Part shown: in pieces, positions 1 to 8,715 of the stretch
How positions within the stretch are numbered: the first letter of the stretch is position 1
Layout of the letters: each line of letters starts with the position of its first letter
Source: Hedera helix
Lineage: Eukaryota; Streptophyta; Magnoliopsida; Apiales; Araliaceae
DNA: 64,000 nt
Direction of reading: 5' to 3'
NCBI GenBank assembly: GCA_947179155.2
Contig: OX359286.1
Location: 11,132,024-11,196,023, forward strand
The notes under the pieces: generated by a model
Databases searched by the model: none
Told to the model about the DNA's origin: nothing
The model's input: the letters and a program-made list of their open reading frames with translations, nothing else
Translations under genes and position numbers: made by a program

Positions 1-811
1 TCTTGTTTTAAATACATACAAAAATTATGTGTTATGTGATACGTGTTTAATATGACTACAATGTGTTCTTTGTGCAACGATATGAGATATATTGCTATAG
101 TTAAAGCACAAGCACATGATATATGACACACACCAAGCATGTTAAGGTATGTGCTACGTGAAACATGAACTGTTGAACTTGCTGAGCTGCTGTGCTCATT
201 ACTTGCTTAATATACATTTTTGCAGGAAAGAAATAAATTTCAAAAATATCAGATGATGTAAAGACGGATTTTCCAAAAAGGTTGTAAATGTTATTATTAA
301 ATGTTTGTATTATGATTCAAGGTGAATAATTTGTCAAAGTTATATTGATATGCTGTATGTACAGATAAGTTGGATCCGAATATGACGAGTATAGCTTAAA
401 TTGTAAACTGTAATTGTTCAACATGAATATTATGTTAGAGACTATTATATGTCTGACTATGAATTACGACATAAGAATATTGTATGGATTTAAATAACAT
501 TAAATGTTGAATGTTGAACTTTATGATACGGGTTATAGAAAGAAAAGAATAAGTAAAGGTTGCGATCCAGGGACTAGGATCCAAATGTAAGGATTTTAAA
601 TATCCAAATATTTTAATATAATGATTGAATTGAGAAAAAGAAAAAAAATTATACCGAAAATTTGGTAATTGATGATTTTGAAATTAAATAATGGATCATA
701 TTAGGTGATGAAAGATTTATTAACGGACCGAAATTTGGACGTAAAGAAAATAATGTTTATTAAATACAAGATTTAAGGGAATAAAGTGGGTCGAATTTCG
801 GGGACGTTACA
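1..811 (+). repeat. E0 5' LTR, 3' part (R/U5)
   Basis: This is the downstream quarter of a family-E LTR. It contains the intron-acceptor-like TTTTTGCAG|GAAAG near 220-233, a run starting GTTGCGATCCAGGGACTAGG near 558, and the terminus GGGGACGTTACA at 811, directly followed by the primer-binding site. Nothing coding is seen. Confidence 0.85.
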
Positions 812-813
812 GT

Positions 814-825
814 TGGTATCAGAGC
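814..825 (+). other. E0 primer-binding site (initiator tRNA-Met)
   Basis: TGGTATCAGAGC starts three bases after the LTR end. This is the standard plant LTR-retrotransposon primer site, complementary to the 3' end of initiator tRNA-Met; it fixes the strand and the LTR/interior boundary. Confidence 0.92.
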
Positions 826-3140
826 TAGAGGTTAGAAACCTAAGTAAATGATATCTTAGGCTATAACCTAAAGTAAGAAAGAGTATGGTTAGTTGAGTGT
901 TCTGAAAACTCAAACGTAGGGTAAACTCGTAACTCATGATTATATGGTGGAGCCCCTTTAGCGAATGGGCGACTATGGCCTGACTAGGACAAGCTCCTCA
1001 ACCATATGATTATGGTAAGTTCCTGAGTTCAAATACGCGATAAGTTTGATGAACATAGAGAAATTAAAATAGAAAGATATAAGTGAAGAGATACAGTTCT
1101 CTAATATGGGTTAAAGTAAAGGAAATATGAGAGACAGAAGATTATAAGGAAGAGATAAATATGTTAAGAAAGAGTTGAATGAAAGTAATGAATTGAGAAA
1201 ATTTATAAGTTCAAGAACATAATTGAAAGAATATCTGAATGATTCAAAAATGAATCTCAAAGATAATCAGGGGACACCTGATTTAAGCAATAAAGATGAC
1301 AAGGTAATCCAAAACGTATAGGAAGAAATCATAATAATATGATCAAGAACAGCGAGAGGATCGTACTACGATACGATCATGAGATAAGGGCAGCGAGTAA
1401 GAAGTAGATTGTGAAGCAAGATCATGATGGGATCAAGTAAGAATGTGAAATAACAGAGAGACCTATTAATGGTCAACAAGGTATAGCTTGATGCTATAAA
1501 GAGATATGGTACTATGAAATAGTACAAAAAGAATTTAGAGAATGATGAGACATGAATGACAGAAAGGTTATGACAAGGGGGCAGGAAGCTTGGGTACAAA
1601 ATTTCATTTGAGGACTCACGTGGTGACTGAGTGGCACGATCCTTTGTATGGGCGGGGGATTTGTGTTTACTTAGTTACTATGTGATAATCATTGAAATGT
1701 TAGAGTCGTGTTAGCAGTTTTGATAGATAGATAATATTAAGTTTAGGCACGAGTTCTTAAAACTCATGCATGTGGTAAGTCCATGACTCATAATCGTATG
1801 GTATGTTTTAAGCCCCTCAGCATATAGATAGTCTTTAATTTGTTCTCAGACTACATATTGCTAGGACAAGCTTTAAAACTCATATTTTTGTGATAAGTTC
1901 CTGGACTCATAATGTGTGGCAAGTTTGATGAACTATACGAGGGCTATAGAAAGTTGGAGTAGTTAGAAATTCTAACATGATATGTAATAATAAGCCTAGC
2001 AGTAAATTAATAATTAAGTGAAGAAGCAGAAGGTGAATGGTTAGGGAATTTAGGATATCCCCACTCTTCTAGCTTTGCTAGACTTCAAAATTTTTGGCTT
2101 CAAGTTAATTTGGCACGAGTGTGCTTTGGAAAAAAGATGCAAATGAATTTTAAGCGATTTAAAAAGTGTCAATTCTACTTGTTTCGGCTAGACAAAAATA
2201 TTTTTACATCAAAATGTATTTCAAAAGAATCATACACGCACTTTTTAGCTCGGTGCAGATGTGATGAATGATGGAATGCTCAACGTGTTGTTGAGACAGT
2301 GCGGTACTATTTCGTTATAAGATGATTCAACACCATAAAGTATGGTTTATGGTGTAGGAATTATTAACGACGGAATCCTCAACGTACTGTCAAGATGATG
2401 CGGTAACATGAAGTCATAAATAATTTTGATTTGTGAAAGTATGTCAAAGCTATAAGTCTTTGCCATTTGACTCGGCTAGACGTTTTGAAAAGTTTTGACA
2501 GGATGAATATTTTAAAATTTTCTGCGAATTATAAATTGTTAAAAGTAAGTTTATGCTAATTGATCTAGCTAGACAAGCGTTGAAGAAATATAAGTCTGAG
2601 CTATTGATTCGGCTAGACAAATTTTAAATTGACTTCGTATTCTTTGAAAGTTATAACTAAATAAATTTCTTTTGAATGAATTCTAAGGCTGAGATGAACA
2701 AAAAGATTAAGAATATTGCAGGTTGATCAAATGATCACCTGGCATAACAAGACACAGGCATTGCAGATTGATCAGCTGGCGTGCCAATGTATGGTGAAAC
2801 ATCCATTACTTTAATGACAGACTGATCCACTGTCAGGGTTTGCAGTATGAAGTACTCGGGGAGCGAAGTACTGTAAACCGGGATAAATGTTCATTCAGCA
2901 AAGTATGAAAGTTGCCAAAATAAAATTATTGTATTTTTCCTCTACTCTTATGAAGATTGGATGGTAGGATGGGGTAGTATTATTTAAATGTGAGTGATAA
3001 TGAAAACAATAATTGTGAAGTAAAGAAAGTATGAAATGTGATGGATTAGAAAATTGTAATGTGCAATGACTATGAGAAGGGAAGGAGATAAAGATATGTG
3101 GAATAAATGTAAAGAAATTGTGAAGTACGAGTACATAGAA

Positions 3141-3175
3141 ATTTCGAGGACGAAATTTTATGAAGGAAGGGTGAA
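3141..3175 (+). other. E0 PPT1 box: hairpin plus polypurine tract
   Basis: The perfect hairpin ATTTCG-AGGA-CGAAAT at 3141-3156 is followed by the purine-rich tract GAAGGAAGGGTGAA and then TGTGACACCC at 3176. Polypurine tracts prime plus-strand DNA and so define the LTR 5' end. A second box of the same design (PPT2) lies at 18474-18509 in the continuation of this element. Confidence 0.8.
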
Positions 3176-3417
3176 TGTGACACCCAGGATTTTTGAAATA
3201 ATTTTAAATAAGGATTATGATGAATGAAGTAAAGAATAATATTTAAAACCTAATATGGAATGATAAAATTATTAAGGAATGAATTATGAAAGGTAAAGAA
3301 GATTTATGAATGTAAGAAGAAAAGGATAAAAAGGAATGTGAAGAAGAATTTATATGAATTAAGAAAAGAATGTTGAATGTGCAAAGTATGTAATATGTGA
3401 ATGGAGTAAGGAGATGT
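3176..3417 (+). repeat. E0 segment after PPT1, first piece
   Basis: This is the start of the PPT1-PPT2 segment, beginning TGTGACACCCAGGATTTTTG. It is interrupted after 3417 by N1 (TSD GATGT at 3413-3417) and resumes at 18248. Whether it counts as LTR or interior in E0 cannot be decided because the E0 5' LTR start lies outside the window. Confidence 0.75.
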
Positions 3418-4227
3418 TGTAATATCCTAGATATTTTAAAGATTTTAAATAATATCTTAATTGATTTTATTAAAGGTTAAGGTTTAAAACCTAGAATGTG
3501 AGAAGTAAGTTGTGTAGAAAATGGGTAAACAATTTTTTTTAACATAATTGATTTGTTAGAAATTAAATGTGAGAATATTGTATTAATGCATGTAGAGAAT
3601 TTGTTAAGGAAATAAATTCAATTGAAAAGTGAAGGTGGATATATATATGTATATACCTAAAGTGAGCTTGTTAGCCAAATAAGAGGATGAGTAAGTTAAT
3701 ACTCAATTAAGCTAATAAATTAATTAGTTTAATTAAGAAGCAAGAAGGAAAGTCGTGAAATATAATTACTTAGGTTAATTATATTAGTTATGAGTTGAAG
3801 TTGTGAAAAAGCTAGGATGATTGTCTAGGATGACAATAATGTGAAGTGATTAGTTAAGTAATTAACTTAATTAATAAGTTTATGTATAGAATTTCAAAGT
3901 GAAATTAAAACAAGCCCAATATGTTAATTATTGTAAGTCTTATTGGTAATTATAGAGAGGTCCAAATAAATTATGGATTAAAGCCTCATGGAGAGTCCAA
4001 GTAATTTAATTACTACTAGTGGACTAGCCCAAAAGAATTATATGTGTTAGCCCAATATGGGAATACTTGTATGAAGATGGATAAGTTAATTGAGTAACCC
4101 AATGTAGGAATAACTACATGGGTATGGGTAATTAAATTATAAACCCAAGTTGATGATAAAAGATAGTAAATTTAATCAAGTCAAAGTACTTGTATTAATG
4201 TGTTTTAGAATTTTGAAAATTAGCACT

Positions 4228-4350
4228 ACCGCCGCAGCGGTAGGTTTCACCGCCGCAGCGGTGAGACTCTCTGGAAAGTAAAAATTTGAACTACCGCCGC
4301 AGCGGTAATAATCACCGCCGCAGCGGTAATAATCACCGCCGCAGCAGTGG
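4228..4350 (+). repeat. N1 GC-rich minisatellite, first block
   Basis: Five copies of a near-palindromic ACCGCCGCAGCGGT core are spaced 20-45 bp apart, the last one degenerate. The block stands out sharply from the AT-rich surroundings. The same core recurs at 16468-16508 and, in degenerate inverted form, in N2 near 46499-46665. Confidence 0.85.
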
Positions 4351-5139
4351 AGCAGAATGTTTGAAAATTAATAAGTTATTTAATTCAAATTGAAGTGCTT
4401 GTATGTATGAGCATTATTAGGGTTTTAATAAATTAAACCCAAGCTATGTTAAATGTTAGTGTTTTATAAACTAACTCAATTAGAGGTCCAATAGACTTAT
4501 AGATAGCAAGTCTAATTGGATTATGTAATTAGATTAGTGTGAGCTAATTGGATTATATTATAAGTCCAAACGAGGTTTTGAACTAGGTCTAATAAATTAA
4601 CCTAGTAGTTCTTGTAATTAATTTAACATTGATTCAAGTTATAATTAATGTGATACCCCAGGATTTTAGAATAATTTCAAATAAAGGTTATGATGAATTA
4701 AGAAAAGGTTAACGTTTAAAACCTAGTGTTAAATGATAAAAGTAATGATGAATGATTTATCGAATGTGAATAAGAGTCATGAATATGAATAAAAAAGGAG
4801 AAGGGTGAAGGTGCAAAGTATGCAATAAGTGGATTGAGTAAGGTTACGTATGATTAAAGAAATAAAAGTTTTCGGAGAATGAGACATAATCTTGATAAGT
4901 ATATCGAGAAATGAATTAAAGTGTTATTCATAAAATTTTTAGAGAAATATGAAATGTACTTCTATAAAGAAATTGTAAATTAAATATTCTGACAGTAATG
5001 ACCATTATGAGGTTATCCATGTAAGTTATGGATATTAAAGAGGTAAAATATAATTATTATTGATCAAATTGTTATTCATCAAGATGAAGGTATAACAAGG
5101 TGCTATGAATAATATACGTATAATTATTACGGCAATTAT

Positions 5140-5175
5140 GATTCCGAGGACGGAATCCTGTTAAGGAGGGAAGAA
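5140..5175 (+). other. PPT2 box enclosed inside the E1 5' LTR
   Basis: Hairpin GATTCCG-AGGA-CGGAATC at 5140-5157, purine tract AAGGAGGGAAGAA, then TGTGAGGATCC at 5176. In E2 and E3 this same junction is the true LTR start; in E1 it is internal. The other E1 copy is at 11624-11659. Confidence 0.85.
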
Positions 5176-5710
5176 TGTGAGGATCCGAATTTTCGGAATT
5201 ATTTAATAAGATTAAATAATAATTTAATAGACACAATTTTTAAGGTTGTGTAAAGAAATTATTATTTTATGTGAATTAAGGTATGTGATGAGATTTAATT
5301 AGTAAATTAAATTTGTACAGAGATGGCGATGAATTATGTGAATTTAAAATAATTGAAAAGTAAATAAATTGTGTAAATACAATTTATGAAGAATAAAAGA
5401 ATTTTAGGTAATTGTACAAATTAAGTTATTATGAAAATGCAGAAATTATGATTTAATTGAGGTTACGTGGTAATGTGAAATATATTAAATTAGATATGTA
5501 TATATATATACATTTGTATATATATAAATATATATGTTTAAGTGATAATTATAAATGTTATTAATTATGAAAATTAAGCGATTAATAATTAAATTAATCC
5601 AATTTTAAATGAAAAGCGAATGGGGAAGTTAATAAAGTTGTAATTATGGATTTTAAATTTAATTAAGATTTATGGTGGAAATTTAGAAATTAACTGAGAA
5701 GGAAAGGTAA

Positions 5711-5922
5711 TTATATAAATTATATAATAATAATTATATAATTTATATAAGGAAATTAAAATAAGGTATGAAGAAAATAATACTTATATAAATTATATAA
5801 GAATAATTATGTAATTTATATAAGGTGATTAAATGGAATAAAGTTGGAGGAAATTAAGAAATTATTTAAAAGGAGAATGTAATTATATAAATTATATAAT
5901 ATTAAATTATATAATTTATATA
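5711..5922. repeat. Three AT-rich palindromes in U3 (E1 5' LTR)
   Basis: At 5711-5750 the arm TTATATAAATTATATAA pairs perfectly with its complement across a 6-base spacer. Variants are at 5784-5823 (one arm mismatch) and 5883-5922. The trio or its remains is present in every E LTR that reaches this region, including the reverse element E3. Confidence 0.85.
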
Positions 5923-6467
5923 TATACATATATAAATTAATATGAATATTAAAGAAATGGAATAATAAATAAGAAAAAGGAATGTGTTAAGTTATTAAAA
6001 ATTATATTTATGTATAATTAAATTATTATGACGTTTATGAAGAATAATATTTCGGAAATGTGAACATGTTAATGTAACATGTTGTCCAAGTAGCGAAGTG
6101 ATAAAATTATGAAAAATAATTTTTATTGGTCCTATGAATTATTTTGTGAATTTTGGAGGTATAAATTACCTCATATAATTACATGCATGGCGTTATGCGT
6201 GTACAAAATTTGTCAAGTAAAATACCCAAAAGGGGTGTTAATATTATTAATAAATCATATTATGAATTTTGGTACGTTAAAATAATTATTTTACATACAT
6301 TATGTAAAATAATTAATACAAGAAATAATTACGTAATGTATTTAATTAATTATTTACGCATGCTTTGGAACAATCCGGAAGGAAAAAAAAAAATCAAAGT
6401 CAGCGGTGCATGCATAAAAAGGGCGGTGGAATTAAACTTTTGTTCAAAAGTAATTAAGTGTTGGCAT

Positions 6468-6475
6468 TATAAAAG
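6468..6475 (+). promoter_or_regulatory. E1 5' LTR TATA box
   Basis: TATAAAAG, followed about 40 bp later by a CT-rich leader (near 6515-6580), the usual layout of a plant Pol II core promoter. The same box is at 12952 (E1 3' LTR), 20233 and 26669 (E2), 41096 (X) and 43296 (E0), and on the minus strand at 37899-37906 and 31502-31509 (E3). Transcription would start near 6500. Confidence 0.7.
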
Positions 6476-6629
6476 AAAAGGAAAAGCAAGGAAAAAGGAA
6501 AGAATAACAAAACACAAACAAACTCTCTCCTCTTCACCATCCGAACCACCACCTCCCGACTTCCATAGCCACCAACCAAGAAGAGAAGAAATTATGGTGA
6601 ATCAAGAGGGAGATTTCAAGCCTTGGAAG

Positions 6630-7966
6630 GTATAAATAATAATTTATATGATTTATTATGTATTTTTAGTAATAAATTAATTTTGTGGAGAAATTATAAA
6701 TAATTAGAGTAATGATTCCAAATAATTTTAGGATGTATATTTATGAATTTCATGATTTTTTTGGAATTATTTTGTGGTGAAAAAGTGAGCAAAAATGGTG
6801 TATTTTGTGCTAAGTTGCTACTGTTCTGCGGAAAAGAAACTGAAGAAGAAGAAGGGCTGCCGCGCATTGCGCGGCAGCCATTTTTTTTCCAAGCACGAGA
6901 ATGAAACGGCGCCGTTTTGGGCGAGAGTTTTGGTCGCCAAAACGACGCCGTTTGTTGGAACAGGCAAGGGACTGCCGCGCCATGCGCGGCCGCGGTATTC
7001 GGGGTAAAATTACTATTTTGCCCCCGACCTTTTCCGGAAAGGACCAGCGTGTCCCTTAGCCTTGTGAATTTACGGAAATACCCATGGACTTTCCGGAAAA
7101 TTTCGATTATGTCCCTAACGTCGTGAAATTTACGGAAACGCCCCTGAGCTTTTCGGAAAATGCCAATTTTGTCCCTTTGACCGCGAAAATGACTAAAATG
7201 CCCCCAGAATCAGATTTTAATGAAATAAATGCTTAAAAATTGTTTAAAAATTCCAGAAAATTATAGAAAAATACTAAAAATATAGAAATGATGTTTGGGG
7301 CATTAAATTTAATATTTTAGTAAAAATATTAAATATTGGGGATTAATATTTAAATATTTTAAATATTAATCTAATAAGGTTAAAGTTAGAAAATGGTTAA
7401 AATGAAATTTTTGGACAACCAGTTATGTTAAAATTTATCCGATGAGCCGGGTTGTCCGTATTAGAGGTATTGGATATTAAGTTAAACAAATATTTTAAGG
7501 AACGAGGTTAATATAATTGGCCATATAAATTAATAATTGGCCTAGAGATGATATTAATTAATTAAATTAATATCACAAGGAGTTAAATAATTATTATTTG
7601 ATTATTTCATGATCATAGGTTGATCGAGTAAAGGGTATGAACTATCAATTTAATAAGTTGAGCTATTAATTGGACGTCAGGCAAGTTCTTCAGTCCCTTT
7701 TATGTTAAATGTTGGAATGTTATGATATGTAATTCTTGTTTTAACTGTATACAAATTATGTGTTACATGATACGTGATTAATATGACCACGATGTGTATT
7801 TTGTGTATCGATATGGATATATATAAGATATATTGCTATAGTAGAAGCACAAGCACATGATGTATGACACACACCAAGCATAATAAGGTATGTGCTACGT
7901 GAAATATAAACTGTTGGACTTGCTGAGCCGTTGTGCTCATTACTTGCTTAAATAATATTTTTGCAG
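6630..7966 (+). other. Putative leader intron in the LTR
   Basis: The donor-like GGAAG|GTATAA at 6630 and acceptor-like ATTTTTGCAG|GAAAG ending at 7966 would bound a 1337-base intron holding the GC-rich island. Equivalent GT and AG positions are kept in E2 (20410-21763), X (41275-42613), E4 (51074-52451) and, on the minus strand, E3 (37725 down to 36335). Splicing is inferred; no transcript is available. Confidence 0.4.
6850..7205 (+). repeat. GC-rich island with CpG palindromes and about 58-bp repeats
   Basis: This island sits in an otherwise AT-rich LTR. It opens with a 25-base palindrome at 6855-6879 (core CCGCGCATTGCGCGG), then AACGACGCCGTTT-type palindromes, then about four diverged repeats of roughly 58 bp, each starting near GCCCC and containing CTTTTCGGAAA or similar and TGTCCCT (about 7018-7205). 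Every E LTR that reaches this point has the island except the E0 3' LTR, where it is deleted. The short open frames here differ between copies and are not genes. Confidence 0.8.
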
Positions 7967-8394
7967 GAAAGAAATGAATTTCAAGAATATCAGATTTTGT
8001 AGAGACGGATTTTCCTAAAAGGTTATGAATGTGATTATTAAATGTTTGTATTATGATTCAAGGTGGATAATTTGTCAAAGTTATCTTGATATGCTGTATG
8101 TACAGATAAGTTAGATCCGAATATGACGAATATAGTTTAAATTGTGAACTGTAATTGTTCAATAGGAATATTATGATAGAGACTATTATATGTCTGACTA
8201 TGAATTATGACATAAGAATATTGTATGAATATAAATGACATTAAATGTTGAATGTGGATCTGTATGATACGGGTTACAGAAAGAAAAGAAAAGAATAAGT
8301 AAAGGTTGCGATCCAGGGACTAGGATCCAGATATAAAGATTTTAAAAATCCAAATATTCTATTACAATAATCGAATTGAGAAAAAGAAAAATTT

Positions 8395-8715
8395 ATACCG
8401 AAAATTTGGTAATTGATGATTTTGAAATCAGCTAATGGATCAATTAAGGAGGTTGAAGATATATTAACGAACCGAAATTTGGACGTTAAGAAAGATAATG
8501 TATCATAAATACAAAATTTAAGGTAAGAATATGGGTCGAATTTCGGGGTCGTTATACCGAAAATTTGGTAATTGATGATTTTGAAATCAGCTAATGGATC
8601 AATTAAGGAGGTTGAAGATATATTAACGAACCGAAATTTGGACGTTAAGAAAGATAATGTATCATAAATACAAAATTTAAGGTAAGAATATGGGTCGAAT
8701 TTCGGGGTCGTTACA
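8395..8715 (+). repeat. 159-bp tandem duplication of the LTR end
   Basis: Two direct copies start at TACCG 8396 and 8555. The first ends in GGTCGTTATA rather than GGTCGTTACA. The same duplication is in the 3' LTR (about 14879-15199), so it existed before insertion. Confidence 0.9.

Larger units (their letters stand above)
812..3175 (+). repeat. E0 non-coding interior domain up to PPT1
   Basis: This 2.36-kb interior has stop codons in all frames and no retroviral protein motif. It has RNA-like structure instead: a diverged duplication (about 888-1054 and 1741-1933), a palindrome around a repeated ACGATC near 1362-1380, an ATCAGGGG-ACACCTGAT inverted repeat near 1267, a 9-bp stem hairpin at 2331-2354, and four CGGCTAGAC-type repeats between 2160 and 2640. 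The same order recurs in E1, E2, E3 and E4, so it is conserved despite being non-coding. Confidence 0.85.
4649..8715 (+). repeat. E1 5' LTR (4067 bp)
   Basis: In order: the PPT1-type start; internal PPT2 box (5140-5175) and TGTGAGGATCC at 5176; AT-rich U3 with three 17-bp-arm palindromes (5711-5922) and a 13-bp-arm hairpin (6284-6314); TATA box at 6468; CT-rich leader; GT at 6630; GC-rich island about 6850-7205; GGACAACC stem (7413-7457); AG acceptor at 7966; and a 159-bp tandem duplication of the LTR end (about 8395-8715). Confidence 0.92.

Noticed and set aside
4649..5175. Reading the E1 left edge as an older E copy whose interior end happens to precede a normal LTR
   Set aside because: The ATTAA duplication lies exactly at TGTGATACCCC and after the right LTR, and the same 530-bp segment heads the right LTR, so it is part of both LTRs of one element.
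6183..6635. 150-codon open frame in the E1 5' LTR as a possible gene
   Set aside because: It overlaps the promoter and leader. The matching frame in the 3' LTR is broken by a one-base deletion near 12932, other E copies do not keep it, and it has no recognisable domain.
7436..7460. CCGATGAG core as a hammerhead ribozyme (retrozyme-like)
   Set aside because: The conserved GAAA partner and cleavage-site arrangement of a hammerhead do not follow; the run lies in the loop of the GGACAACC stem.
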